Origin: CAWBRY01 sp963791295
GTDB taxonomy: Bacteria > Bacteroidota > Bacteroidia > Chitinophagales > Chitinophagaceae
Length of the DNA stretch: 64,000 nt
Direction of reading: 5' to 3'
Assembly: GCA_963791295.1 (NCBI GenBank)
Contig: CAWBRY010000003.1
Span: 124,001-188,000, forward strand
The notes beneath the pieces are model-generated. The model ran no database searches, had not been told where the DNA came from, and saw only the letters and a list, made by a program, of their open reading frames with translations. Of the stretch, positions 45,245 to 54,085 are shown piece by piece. The position numbers were made by a program, and so were the translations under genes. Positions within the stretch are counted from its first letter, which is position 1. The number at the start of each line of letters is the position of its first letter.

Positions 45245-46075
45245 TTATAACCTGATCCTGTGCCCGCCCGAGTAAATATTGAATCGTTGGTTGCGTAAAA
45301 AACCAATCAACGTTATGCCGGTCTCTTCTGCCATTTGCACTGCTAAACTGGAAGGTGCGCCAACTGCAGCAATTATTTTTATACCGGCCATTGTTGCTTT
45401 TTGAACCAATTCAAAACTTGCTCTTCCACTCAATAATAAAATTGCATTACTCAAGGGCAACTGGTCATTTAAAAAAGCAGCTCCGATTACCTTATCCAAT
45501 GCATTGTGCCTTCCAACATCTTCCCGAAGCATCATGAAATTTCCATGCAGGTCAAATAAAGCCGAAGCATGTAAACCACCGGTACTTTCAAAAACCGCCT
45601 GCTGTTTTCTTAACGCATCATCTAACCGATAAAATAAACTTGCTTGTAAACAAATTTCATCTGCATCGTTTTTATAAAGAGATGCCGTTCTGATGGCATC
45701 TATACCTGACTTGCCGCAAACCCCGCAACTGGAAGTAGTATAAAAATTCCGTTCAGCATTTTGAAGCAATGGTTGTTTATTTTTACTCAGAGTGATCAAC
45801 ACTTTATTGTCTACAAATGGAATAGCGCTTACTTCAGACACCTCTTCTCTTTTTTGAATAATGCCTTCGGTGAATAAAAAGCCAACTCCTAATTCCTCAT
45901 CATTACCAGGTGTACGCATCGTAATTGAGATACATTTTTGTACCGGGATCCCTATACTGTCATATCGTACATTTATCTCAAGCGGCTCTTCTACGGCCAG
46001 TTCATCATCAACATCAAGTAGTTCGTTAGCGCTAACTTTCTTCATTCTTATATAGGCAACTGAAAGGTTTTGCAT
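45245..46075 (-). CDS. fdhD: Formate dehydrogenase accessory sulfurtransferase FdhD
   Basis: 276 residues. The active CxxC lies in SSCGVCGKSG. GGLHASALFD and EDVGRHNALDKVIG are conserved in the family, and ILLLSGRASFELVQKA completes the pattern. FdhD passes sulfur from a cysteine desulfurase to the molybdopterin of formate dehydrogenase. It lies between mobA (72 bp upstream) and the DUF7009 gene. Confidence 0.94.
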   Translation of the reverse strand: MQNLSVAYIRMKKVSANELLDVDDELAVEEPLEINVRYDSIGIPVQKCISITMRTPGNDEELGVGFLFTEGIIQKREEVSEVSAIPFVDNKVLITLSKNKQPLLQNAERNFYTTSSCGVCGKSGIDAIRTASLYKNDADEICLQASLFYRLDDALRKQQAVFESTGGLHASALFDLHGNFMMLREDVGRHNALDKVIGAAFLNDQLPLSNAILLLSGRASFELVQKATMAGIKIIAAVGAPSSLAVQMAEETGITLIGFLRNQRFNIYSGGHRIRL

Positions 46076-46147
46076 CTATTAAATTTACTGCTCTTATTGA
46101 ATATATTTGGCATTGTTGATAACCATTTATTTTGTGACCTTTTGATT

Positions 46148-46825
46148 TTAAATGGTCTTATTGATATTACTAAAGGCTTCAGCGTTATCAGTTGTAATGC
46201 GCAGGGTTTTGTAAGAATCAAAAATATTCTGAAAGCTGTATTTCAAAAGCTCATCATTCTTGTATTTTGAATCTACCTTTTGTAATCCTGTACTCGTATA
46301 AATACCTGCAAATGGTTCCGCAAAATCATTGCCTGCTAATTGGTAAACATAAAAATCGTATCGATTGTTATTAAGGTAGGCATTGATTATACCGGTCATC
46401 ACATCTGTATCCATTCTTATCAGATCGCAGGCCACCGGTAGTAAGTTTTTATCAGGGAACCGTTTATATACGCTCAATACTCCTCTTAGTGCTGCGGGAA
46501 TTGTAACACTATCAAGCACTAATTTTTCTTCATCAAATATTTCGCTGTAATTTTTTATTTGCTGAGCGTTTACAGAAACCACAAAGGGAATATCCAGTTG
46601 AATAAATAATGCAGCAATATGTTCGGCCCACGTTTTATCGTCAATCTTTTTCAATCCTTTGTCGCTGCCCATACGTTTGCTTTTGCCACCACAAAGCACA
46701 ACACCTAAGATATCTTTCAAGCTGAGAGATTTATTTTTTATCAGAATGCTCAGGATTTTTCGGGCACAGCAGATGGGTTCCACCCACTCCTTACGTTCCT
46801 GATCTGTAGATGGGTCGAGTCGCAC
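46148..46825 (-). CDS. mobA: Molybdenum cofactor guanylyltransferase MobA
   Basis: The MobA domain starts GVVLCGGKSKRMGSDKGLKK, the NTP-binding loop with its SRMG-DK motif. It attaches GMP to molybdopterin to make the form that formate dehydrogenases use. The frame opens at a GTG (46825), giving 225 residues with a 40-residue N-terminal extension (PSTDQERKEWVEPICCARKI). No ATG occurs before the catalytic loop, so the start is GTG or a later TTG near LKDILGVV. It is 30 bp downstream of fdhA. Confidence 0.85.
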   Translation of the reverse strand: MRLDPSTDQERKEWVEPICCARKILSILIKNKSLSLKDILGVVLCGGKSKRMGSDKGLKKIDDKTWAEHIAALFIQLDIPFVVSVNAQQIKNYSEIFDEEKLVLDSVTIPAALRGVLSVYKRFPDKNLLPVACDLIRMDTDVMTGIINAYLNNNRYDFYVYQLAGNDFAEPFAGIYTSTGLQKVDSKYKNDELLKYSFQNIFDSYKTLRITTDNAEAFSNINKTI

Positions 46826-46855
46826 TTTTTAAATCATGCGTTAGTGAAAGCCCTC

Positions 46856-48046
46856 TTAATTAGCAATCATTCCGTGGGGATCTATAACAAATTTCTTTGC
46901 GGCGCCTTTATCAAAATCTACATAACCCTGTGGGGCTTCGTTTAGTGTGATCACCTGCACATTCACTGCCTTGGCTATTTGTATCTTGTCATATAAAATG
47001 GCCGTCATTAATTGACGGTGGTACTTCATTACAGGACACTGGCCGGTATGAAAAGAATGCGATTTAGCCCAGCCCAGTCCAATCCTGATAACCAGGTTGC
47101 CTTCCTTCGCTGCCTCATCAACCGCTCCGGGATCACCGGTGACGTAAAGGCCTGGTATGCCTATTGCTCCGCCCGCTCGTGTAATGGCCATAGCGGTGTT
47201 CAATACTGTGGCTGGCTGCTCTCTTCCGGAGTCAGCGCCATGACCCTTTGCTTCAAAGCCCACACAATCCACGAAGCTGTCTACTTCAGGAACACCAACG
47301 ATTTCTGCTATCTGTTCCCCTAAAGGTGCTTTCTCCCGCAGGTCTATAGTTTCACAGCCGAAACTCTTTGCCTGTTGCAATCTTTCGGGTATCATATCCC
47401 CCACCATCACTACTGCTGCTCCAAGTAAATGTGCAGAAGCTGCACAGGCAAGCCCGACAGGACCAGCCCCGGCCACGTACACAATTGAGCCTGGTCCCAC
47501 TCCTGCTGTTACAGCACCATGATAGCCGGTGGGAAAAATATCAGAGAGTAGAGTAAGGTCTTTAATTTTTGCCATAGCCCGGTCTTTATCGGGAAATTTC
47601 AGGAGATTGAAATCGGCATAAGGAACCATTACATATTCTGCTTGTCCGCCTACCCAGCCACCCATATCCACATAACCGTATGCAGCACCCGGCCTTGATG
47701 GATTTACATTCAGGCAAATACCCGTTTGCCCCGCCTTGCAGTTTCTGCATCTGCCGCATGCGATGTTGAAGGGAACAGAAACCAAGTCACCTACTTTGAT
47801 AAACTCAACATCACTGCCCGCTTCAATAACAACGCCGGTGATTTCATGGCCAAGTATAAGACCTGCCGGGGCAGTAGTGCGGCCCCTGACCATGTGCTGA
47901 TCGCTCCCGCAGATATTTGTAGACACAACTTTCAAAATAACGCCGTGCTTACATTTACGGTCACCCAATGCGAGTTTAGGATATTCAATTCCCTGTACCT
48001 GGACTTTACCTGGTTTCAGATACGCTACACCATGGTTTTGAGACAT
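46856..48046 (-). CDS. fdhA: Glutathione-independent formaldehyde dehydrogenase
   Basis: 396 residues, matching Pseudomonas putida FdhA in size. It is a zinc MDR enzyme with the catalytic-zinc CGSDQHMVRGR and GHEITG, the structural zinc CGRCRNCKAGQTGIC, and the NAD loop AGAGPVGLACA. It oxidises formaldehyde to formate using NAD without glutathione. With fdhF downstream, the two steps would convert formaldehyde to CO2. Codon use looks more GC-rich than the mobA-fdhD-fdhF part, suggesting the operon was assembled from different sources. Confidence 0.92.
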   Translation of the reverse strand: MSQNHGVAYLKPGKVQVQGIEYPKLALGDRKCKHGVILKVVSTNICGSDQHMVRGRTTAPAGLILGHEITGVVIEAGSDVEFIKVGDLVSVPFNIACGRCRNCKAGQTGICLNVNPSRPGAAYGYVDMGGWVGGQAEYVMVPYADFNLLKFPDKDRAMAKIKDLTLLSDIFPTGYHGAVTAGVGPGSIVYVAGAGPVGLACAASAHLLGAAVVMVGDMIPERLQQAKSFGCETIDLREKAPLGEQIAEIVGVPEVDSFVDCVGFEAKGHGADSGREQPATVLNTAMAITRAGGAIGIPGLYVTGDPGAVDEAAKEGNLVIRIGLGWAKSHSFHTGQCPVMKYHRQLMTAILYDKIQIAKAVNVQVITLNEAPQGYVDFDKGAAKKFVIDPHGMIAN

Positions 48047-48070
48047 AACGAAGATTTTTAAATGAAAAAA

Positions 48071-48247
48071 TTATTTTACTCTTTGCGAAATATCAATTGA
48101 GCCTAGCCATGCTCCGTCTTCATGCACAAAAGCAATCAGGTTGGTTCCTGCATCTACAACAGCAATATTCATTAAAGTTCCGAGTTCTTTTGATTTTTCT
48201 TTGGCTGCCTTAATAGCTGCCTCTGCCATAGAAAGTGTGATGTTCAT
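48071..48247 (-). pseudogene. N-terminal fragment of a GlcG/HbpS (DUF336) haem-binding-type protein
   Basis: 58 codons. The frame encodes MNITLSMAEAAIKAAKEKS, then MNIAVVDAGTNLIAF and DGAWLGSIDIS, followed by RVK and a stop. This is the N-terminal third to half of GlcG/HbpS proteins, which are normally about 135-140 residues. The motif that should follow (KKAxTAxxF) is absent, and fdhA begins 24 bp later, so the 3' part seems to be deleted. It might also be translated as a small peptide. A TAnnTTTG box lies upstream at 48299-48306, and this fragment is the first element of the fdhA operon. Confidence 0.6.
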
Positions 48248-48298
48248 ATGACCTTTTTTAGAGTGAGGTAATTTTTTTCTTCTTCAAAGGCGGACTGT

Positions 48299-48306
48299 CA
48301 AATATA
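48299..48306 (-). promoter_or_regulatory. -7 element for the fdhA-mobA-fdhD-fdhF operon
   Basis: Minus strand TATATTTG matches TAnnTTTG, ending 51 bases before the ATG of the HbpS fragment. It is the only good box before fdhA, so the fragment is probably the transcribed leader of the operon. The rest of 48248-48504 holds nothing else I could recognise. Confidence 0.45.
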
Positions 48307-48504
48307 CCCAATGCGGAAAGCCATTGCTTTACATAATGCAATAGCCCTGTGGTTTATATCTTTTGCGGTTACTAAATTAGAAAAAAATAGAGAAAAAAAA
48401 CATAATCAAAGAAAAGAGGCTCTTACAAAAAGAAACTGGTTGAGTGAAGGAGAAGAGGTGCTCAGCGTTTGCTTATTGTATTGGTAACGAATTTTCTCTA
48501 ATGA

Positions 48505-49269
48505 TCATTTCAAATGATACTCATCCATGAATTCTCCAATCAACTCGGTAGCCAGTTTTTCGGCCTGCTCTAAGTGCTTCGCTCCGAAACGTAAATTCCT
48601 TTGTTGTACAACGATCATGTTTAGCAATTCTGATATTTCATATCGTTTACTTTCTAATGAGTTAGTCTTAACTGCAAAATAATTTTGCAAGGCTTCTTTG
48701 GATAGAGTATCCAGGGTGTATAGAAATAACTTTGAAACTTCATGATGCAAGCCCGGTTCCAAGATCTTATTTATTGAATTAAGTAACATGTTTCCCCTTG
48801 TCTCATGATTGAAGAATTCTCTTTCAATATCATTTATTAGAGCATCATATTTCATCAGTTTTTCCAAGAGGCGATGTTTGAAATAGCGGAGGCTGCCCGA
48901 GTTCTTAATTTGCTCAAAAGTGGTACGATTCCAGGGAACACCGGCAGTCCAATAGGTGAAGCGTGTATAGAATGAAAACTCAGTTGCATTAGGCCCTTCT
49001 AAACGTGTTTTACTAAGATTAAGAAGCGTATCACAAATTGAAATATAGCGTCCTGCCGATTTTTTGTAGGAAGCTATGGCTGATGTATCATTACTTAGAT
49101 CTTTTACTAATGACCTTGCAAATTCTTTTGCCCGGACATCCTCTACTTTGTGTTCTCTCAGGTTTTCCGCGAGAAAGCCACAGAAAACTGCAAGAAAGAG
49201 CATCAGGAATTCCCAGAAATAATGCGTCCATTTTTTTCTAACGGTGTGTGCGTGATGGTGAACCTCCAT
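48505..49269 (-). CDS. WTHYFWEF-family membrane-anchored helical protein (copy 2)
   Basis: 254 residues. The same plan as the protein at 36495: a His-rich head (MEVHHHAHTVRKK), WTHYFWEFLMLFLAVFCGF, AENLREH, a long helical body (for example LEKLMKYDALINDIEREFF), and the terminal DEYHLK. The middle differs strongly from copy 1, so the two are old paralogues. The function is unknown. It is a single gene, with tRNA-Asn next to it. Confidence 0.75.
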   Translation of the reverse strand: MEVHHHAHTVRKKWTHYFWEFLMLFLAVFCGFLAENLREHKVEDVRAKEFARSLVKDLSNDTSAIASYKKSAGRYISICDTLLNLSKTRLEGPNATEFSFYTRFTYWTAGVPWNRTTFEQIKNSGSLRYFKHRLLEKLMKYDALINDIEREFFNHETRGNMLLNSINKILEPGLHHEVSKLFLYTLDTLSKEALQNYFAVKTNSLESKRYEISELLNMIVVQQRNLRFGAKHLEQAEKLATELIGEFMDEYHLK

Positions 49270-49340
49270 GGTGAGTGGTTAGATATTAAATATAGGAAGG
49301 ACTAACCTAAAATAAAAAAACGGCTATTTCCACATATATG

Positions 49341-49378
49341 TAAAAAGTAAGGGGCCTACTATCGAAGTATAACCCCTT
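49341..49378 (-). terminator. Terminator of tRNA-Asn
   Basis: Minus strand AAGGGG (49378-49373) pairs with CCCCTT (49354-49349). TACT/AGTA forms an inner stem, and a run of T (49346-49342) follows. It begins 13 bp after the tRNA 3' end. Confidence 0.6.
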
Positions 49379-49391
49379 TTCTTTATGCCAG

Positions 49392-49465
49392 CTCCCCCTG
49401 TTGGACTTGAACCAACGACCCTCTGATTAACAGTCAGATGCTCTAACCAACTGAGCTAAGGAGGA
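49392..49465 (-). tRNA. tRNA-Asn (GTT)
   Basis: 74 nt on the minus strand. The acceptor TCCTCCT pairs with AGGGGGA (one G-T pair), followed by discriminator G. The D arm is GCTCAGTTGGTTAGAGC, the anticodon loop CTGTTAA has anticodon GTT, and the T arm is TTGGTTCAAGTCCAA. CCA is not encoded. Confidence 0.95.
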
Positions 49466-49546
49466 ATATAATTTCTGGGCGGCAAAAATAGGAAAAATCC
49501 ATTAGATACATCGGTGGATTGGCTTCCAAATCTTACCTCCATACTC

Positions 49547-49584
49547 AAAAAAACAGGTGTCACGTACATCATACATGACACCTG
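49547..49584 (-). terminator. Strong terminator of the 49602 gene
   Basis: A 9-bp perfect stem, CAGGTGTCA / TGACACCTG, with a 13-base loop. On the minus strand it is followed by seven T (49553-49547). It is 17 bp after the stop of the 94-residue gene. Confidence 0.75.
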
Positions 49585-49601
49585 GAAATCTGCATGAAAT
49601 C

Positions 49602-49886
49602 TTAATTGGCTTGATTCGCGTGTAACTTCACTGGCGGAAGTCCTACAGACTCATTTACATTCACTTCATAACAAAAGTTCTTGGCAAACTTACCGGCGTT
49701 CTCATCCAGAAAACTTTGGACAGTTTGAACGTCTTCTGCTTCCCATAGGCAGGTTCCTGATTTTAGATCCTTCGAAGGATATACGCCATGCAACGTCATG
49801 TTGCTGGGCAGGCTTTTTGTTACTTCCTTCGCGGCATTCCAAAAATTTTCCGGATCATTAACGTTGTGATGAGCAATGATTAGCAT
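49602..49886 (-). CDS. Small hypothetical protein, DUF3303-like size and pattern
   Basis: 94 residues. It begins MLIIAHHNVNDPENFW and contains MTLHGVYPSKDLKSGTCLWEAEDVQTVQSFLDEN. The pattern recalls ferredoxin-like dimeric alpha-beta barrel proteins, in which a Trp-Glu-Ala-Asp segment precedes the last helix. The function is unknown. It is single, with a strong terminator after it. Confidence 0.65.
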   Translation of the reverse strand: MLIIAHHNVNDPENFWNAAKEVTKSLPSNMTLHGVYPSKDLKSGTCLWEAEDVQTVQSFLDENAGKFAKNFCYEVNVNESVGLPPVKLHANQAN

Positions 49887-49982
49887 AGTTGAAATTTTTA
49901 TGGGTGAATAGTTATGGAAGATGTCATGTCTGAAGGTAACTTAATTGGCGCTCCAAGCCATGAATATTTCGGCCGCGAAGTA

Positions 49983-50369
49983 TTATTTCTGGGTTGTCCT
50001 TTTCTTCCGTTCGGACCTTTCCTTATTGGTTTTGATACTTTGCCTGATAATCTTCGTAATAAGTCCGGAAGGCAGCGGCTCCGACAACTGAAACTGCAGC
50101 GTTCCTTTGCCCCTCCTATAAGTTGAAACCTCCTTTTCCAAAGCCGCATTTCCCTTGGGGGCGGGATAAATGGAAACGTGATTCTTGTATCCTGCGAAAT
50201 AGATTAAATAGGTTCCGCCAAGCATGAAAGCCGGGATTCCATAGCTAATTGTTTCCTGAGATCCTGGTGCCGCCTTCTTGACCAGGGACTTAATTTGCTT
50301 TAAATATTTCCCGGCTTTTTCCGGAAGCGTAGCAATGTACTCGTTGATGGTCGTTGGCTTCTGTTTCAT
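49983..50369 (-). CDS. DUF1801 (YdhG-like) protein
   Basis: 128 residues. TINEYIATLPEKAGKYLKQIKSLV is followed by ETISYGIPAFMLGG and YFAGYKNHVSIYPAP, the typical DUF1801 signature, and GTLQFQLSEPLP. Relatives include B. subtilis YdhG/Fra-like iron chaperones; a role here is not established. The tail is basic. Confidence 0.8.
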   Translation of the reverse strand: MKQKPTTINEYIATLPEKAGKYLKQIKSLVKKAAPGSQETISYGIPAFMLGGTYLIYFAGYKNHVSIYPAPKGNAALEKEVSTYRRGKGTLQFQLSEPLPSGLITKIIRQSIKTNKERSERKKRTTQK

Positions 50370-50397
50370 ACATGAATCGTGGGTGTGATCAAATTTT

Positions 50398-52851
50398 CTA
50401 TTCCGTTCTCAAACTCTTCACCGGGTTAGCTAAGGCCGCTTTCACCGCCTGGAAGCTGATCGTTGCCAATGCAATCGTCAACGCCAGCATACCTGCCAAC
50501 AAGAATACCCACCATTCAATATTTATCCTGAATGCAAAGTCCTTCAGCCATTCATGCATCACATACCAGGCCAGGGGAGATGCTATTATGAATGCGATCA
50601 AGACAAGCTTGATGAAATCCCTCGATAACAACACAACAATATTTCCCACAGAAGCACCCAATACTTTCCGCACTCCAATCTCTTTGATGCGTTGCACGGT
50701 GGTGAACAACGACAACCCTAATAAGCCAAGGCAGGCAATAAAAACGGCAAAGCATGAAAAAATGCTGAAGGCCTTGCCGAATAATTTGTCATTCTTATAT
50801 TGAGCATTGAACTTCTCATCCAGGAATGTATAATCGAAAATATTGCCTGGAAAGAATTGCAGGTATTTTGTTTTAATGGCGGCAATGGTTGATGCCAGGT
50901 TTCTCGTATTGACCTTCACTGAAATGGGATTATAGGTTCCATAATATGGCATCAACACCAGCGGCTCCATCGCATATTTCAAAGACTTCTGGTGATAGTT
51001 GTTTATGATCCCAATGACATCCCATTCCTTTCCCCAAATCGTCACTCGTTTGCCCAACGCATCTTCATTTGAATTAAAACCCAGCAGCTTGATCGCAAAC
51101 TCGTTCAGTAAAATATTATGTAGCTTGTCAAATTCAGGGTTAAAATCCGTGTTGGTGAAATTTCTTCCGGCGAGGACTTTGATCTTATATACATCCAGGA
51201 AATCATTGTCTACACCCATATTCCGTAGGGTGAAATGGTTACTGCTACTATCATCAGACCTCCTCACATCAAATGCACGACTCAGCTCATCGCCCGCCAA
51301 CCGTCCCGAGGTAGCAACGCCCTTCACATTGGCAATTTGTTTAAGCTCTGCCTTAAAACTGTTTGCCCTTGATATAAAAGTTGAATCCCAATTGCTCAGA
51401 GCGGGAGGTTTGACAACAAGCATTTGATCGATGTTCATGCCCAATTCCTGCGAACGCATGAATTTTATTTGCTTGTAAACGACGAAAGATCCAATGATCA
51501 ATGCGATTGTTATAGCAAATTGTCCAACGACAAGCCACTTACGCAAGACAATACCTTTTAGCGACGCTCCGAACTTTCCTTTTAATACGATAATAGGCCT
51601 GAAGGATGATAATACAAATGCAGGATAGAAACCAGAAACAAAAATTCCCGCAAGCAATATGGTTATCAATCCGATGGTCACGCTGTATCCTCCCAGGCTC
51701 TTATGAAACAAGGATGCCAGAGAAAGTTTGTGCTGCACAAGTGAATTGAATGGGCCCTGCATTAAAAGAACCAACGCAATAGCGATGACAAGAGCAATCA
51801 GGTTGATAAGAAGTGATTCTGAAATAAATTGACGGACCAGTTGTGTCTTGGTTGCGCCGGTAACTTTTCTAATGCCGACTTCTTTTGCTCTTTCAACAGA
51901 TTTTGCGGTAGAAAGGTTAATATAATTCACCCAGGCAATGGCGATGATGAACAAGGCGATGATCAATAGGCCCCAGACTACTGTGGCGCTACCTGTTTTT
52001 CCAATTTCATATTCAAAATCAGAATAAAGATGCGCCCTAGCCAGGGGTTGGAGATAGAATTTTTCTACGCTTCCGGAGATCTTATTTCCTTGAAAATGCT
52101 TTTCGCTGAATGCGGGAAATTTAGCTTGGAGTTTTTTATAATCGGCCCCGGGCCTTAATTGTATATAGTGCCAGAAATCCGAATCTGTAAAATCATAGTC
52201 CGCCTGCACGTACGCGTTTTTTCCCACAAGCAAACTAACATAGGATGCAAGCATGTCAAACTGCAGGTGCGAATTCTCGGGAATTTTCTTAAATACACCG
52301 GTGACTTTATAAAGCGTCGAATCCCGTCCCATCATCAGCACCTTGCCCAATGCCTGTTCATAATTTCCATGAACGCCAAAGTACCGGTCCGCCGCGTCCT
52401 GGTCCAATACAACTGTATGTGGTTCTTTGAGCGCTGTCTTTGAATCGCCTGCCAGTAAAGGATAAGAAAACATGTTAAGAAACGAGTTATCTACCGCGAT
52501 TACCTGTTGCTCACCAAATCGTTTGTTTTCGATTGTAATGATCAGCGCGCCAAATGGTTCAACGCGGGCATGTTCCAGCACCTCGGGATAATCGTCCTTC
52601 ATGGCCTTTCCAATAGCCGAATAGGTAATGGTACCATGTTGAATCAGCTTGCCGTTCTGATAACGGTCATTATATACGCGGTAAACATCATTAACATTCT
52701 TATTAAACTGGTCGTAACTCAATTCAAAGTTGACGAACTGCAGAATTAATAAACATGCGGCCATGCCAATGGCCAGACCGGCGATATTAATTATTGAGAA
52801 TGTCTTGTTCTTGCGCAGGTTGCGCCATGCGGTTTTGGGGAATAGGGACAT
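50398..52851 (-). CDS. MacB/FtsX-type ABC transporter permease
   Basis: 817 residues. An N-terminal membrane helix (TFSIINIAGLAIGMAACLLILQF) is followed by a MacB-like periplasmic core. Three helices (from VVWGLLIIALFIIAIAWVNYINLS) with EVGIRKVTGATKTQLVRQF come next. A second periplasmic core and another FtsX bundle with KEIGVRKVLGASVGNIV end the protein. This is the Bacteroidetes two-core permease; the ATPase is not in the window. It likely exports a peptide or drug or acts in mechanotransmission. Confidence 0.88.
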   Translation of the reverse strand: MSLFPKTAWRNLRKNKTFSIINIAGLAIGMAACLLILQFVNFELSYDQFNKNVNDVYRVYNDRYQNGKLIQHGTITYSAIGKAMKDDYPEVLEHARVEPFGALIITIENKRFGEQQVIAVDNSFLNMFSYPLLAGDSKTALKEPHTVVLDQDAADRYFGVHGNYEQALGKVLMMGRDSTLYKVTGVFKKIPENSHLQFDMLASYVSLLVGKNAYVQADYDFTDSDFWHYIQLRPGADYKKLQAKFPAFSEKHFQGNKISGSVEKFYLQPLARAHLYSDFEYEIGKTGSATVVWGLLIIALFIIAIAWVNYINLSTAKSVERAKEVGIRKVTGATKTQLVRQFISESLLINLIALVIAIALVLLMQGPFNSLVQHKLSLASLFHKSLGGYSVTIGLITILLAGIFVSGFYPAFVLSSFRPIIVLKGKFGASLKGIVLRKWLVVGQFAITIALIIGSFVVYKQIKFMRSQELGMNIDQMLVVKPPALSNWDSTFISRANSFKAELKQIANVKGVATSGRLAGDELSRAFDVRRSDDSSSNHFTLRNMGVDNDFLDVYKIKVLAGRNFTNTDFNPEFDKLHNILLNEFAIKLLGFNSNEDALGKRVTIWGKEWDVIGIINNYHQKSLKYAMEPLVLMPYYGTYNPISVKVNTRNLASTIAAIKTKYLQFFPGNIFDYTFLDEKFNAQYKNDKLFGKAFSIFSCFAVFIACLGLLGLSLFTTVQRIKEIGVRKVLGASVGNIVVLLSRDFIKLVLIAFIIASPLAWYVMHEWLKDFAFRINIEWWVFLLAGMLALTIALATISFQAVKAALANPVKSLRTE

Positions 52852-53168
52852 GGGAGCTAAGGTTAAATTGTTAGAATTTCAAGGCTAAGTAAATTTAACC
52901 AGAAAACTAACACGGAAACTTTCGGGTAGTGTCCATGGTTGTCATTTTTAATTTATTAATACTCAGGTATATACCTTATCCCTCTAATTTTTTCAATTAA
53001 TCTTCGGGATAGATGCCTCTTTTTAGTACATTTTTTCTATCTTATATATCCTTTTAGCTCCCTACCCTCCCCGTTCAATACCTATTACACACTAATTTCT
53101 CGGATTAAACATCCCGTGATAGCCGTTTTTCAGGTTATTCATTTTTTCACAAAACCAAAACTAAAATT
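52852..53168. other. Divergent intergenic region, no gene found
   Basis: 317 bases between the permease and the lipoprotein. It is AT-rich with several T runs. The only structure seen is an interrupted 9-bp inverted repeat GGTTAAATT/AATTTAACC (52861-52869 and 52892-52900). No TAnnTTTG box was found on either strand, so the promoters of both genes are unassigned. Confidence 0.4.
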
Positions 53169-53765
53169 ATGAGTAGATATTCTACCGTAGGTGTAATTGT
53201 ATTGATTGTAATACTTGCCTCATGCAAAAAAGACAGCGAAAATAAACCGACTTCGGACGCCCTGGAAGGTACCTATACATTTAAGTACATCACATCCAAA
53301 CAGGATGGCAGCACGGCAACCAGTTTTGGGGCAAAGGCAGTCACTGCTGTGGAATGGACAAGCATCAATAACGGCGGAACTATCCAGTTTAGTAACTCCA
53401 CTACCAGCGGGAGCGGCTTGACATATGAAGTAGACGCAGAAGGGAAGTATTATATCTATGACGGAACTGATCTGCTTGACTCATTAGACCTTCCAATTGT
53501 GTATACCCTGCCTCCCAGCAACGCAACAGGAACCTACCAGCTAATCGGCGCAGATTCCATCTATTTTCCCCAGGGTTCTATAGCATCGAGTGTGCCCGCA
53601 AGCGGTTCTACTCCGGTAGTTGCGAATGGCGGACGGTATGCCTGGAATGGCAAGCTGTTGACGATTACCCAGACTTATTCAAAAGATTCGACTTACATGG
53701 ATTCGGGCGAAACGATTCATATACTTCAATCTGCAGTAACAAAGCTGGTGTTGGAGAAGCAGTAA
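53169..53765 (+). CDS. Lipoprotein, unknown function
   Basis: 198 residues. The signal ends VLIVILASCKKD, with the lipid-accepting Cys at residue 19. The mature part is Ser/Thr-rich and beta-like (TYTFKYITSKQDGSTATSFGA, GGRYAWNGKLLTITQTYSK), similar in style to lipocalin-like surface lipoproteins. No domain is recognised. Confidence 0.7.
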   Translation: MSRYSTVGVIVLIVILASCKKDSENKPTSDALEGTYTFKYITSKQDGSTATSFGAKAVTAVEWTSINNGGTIQFSNSTTSGSGLTYEVDAEGKYYIYDGTDLLDSLDLPIVYTLPPSNATGTYQLIGADSIYFPQGSIASSVPASGSTPVVANGGRYAWNGKLLTITQTYSKDSTYMDSGETIHILQSAVTKLVLEKQ

Positions 53766-53769
53766 CTAC

Positions 53770-53811
53770 TAGATACTTGATGCTAGATACTTGATGGTAG
53801 ATACTGGATTC
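53770..53811 (+). repeat. Three 14-bp tandem units, heptamer-based
   Basis: TAGATACTTGATGC, TAGATACTTGATGG and TAGATACTGGATTC lie head to tail directly after the lipoprotein gene. They split into 7-bp words AGATACT / TGATGCT / TGATGGT. The same word family recurs inverted at 61083-61112. Confidence 0.85.
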
Positions 53812-54085
53812 ACGCAATCCCATCCCTGGAGGGGCGAAGTAAATTTCATTGCAACCATAAACGACTTAGGGGTGGTCACTCATTCTTTCGTAGAAACTTC
53901 TACACATTCATGATTTGTTTAAATATGAACGCATTTTTTCACAAAATCGTTCAACAGCCTCTTTAAAAGTCTTCCATTTCTGAAGAAAATTTCTTCATCA
54001 TTAATTAGAAACAACCGCTTATCAGCCTCAATGAGCCTTAAACTTTATTGGTATAATTTCTGATTCAATTCCTAAAAATCAAATC
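53812..54085. other. Rest of the intergenic stretch 53766-54085
   Basis: No gene is seen. It holds a short GTAGAA/TTCTAC palindrome at 53890-53903. TATAATTT (54052-54059), 26 bases before the next ATG, may be an imperfect -7 box for the general-stress gene. Confidence 0.3.

Noticed and set aside
46856..47323. Open frames opposite fdhA with cysteine-rich translation.
   Set aside because: Shadow frames of a well supported zinc dehydrogenase.
30161..49465. Two tRNA genes in opposite directions framing a more accessory region, as if an island or invertible segment.
   Set aside because: The shared sequence is ordinary tRNA similarity, no integrase or direct repeat of a tRNA end was seen, and core genes such as hflX lie inside.
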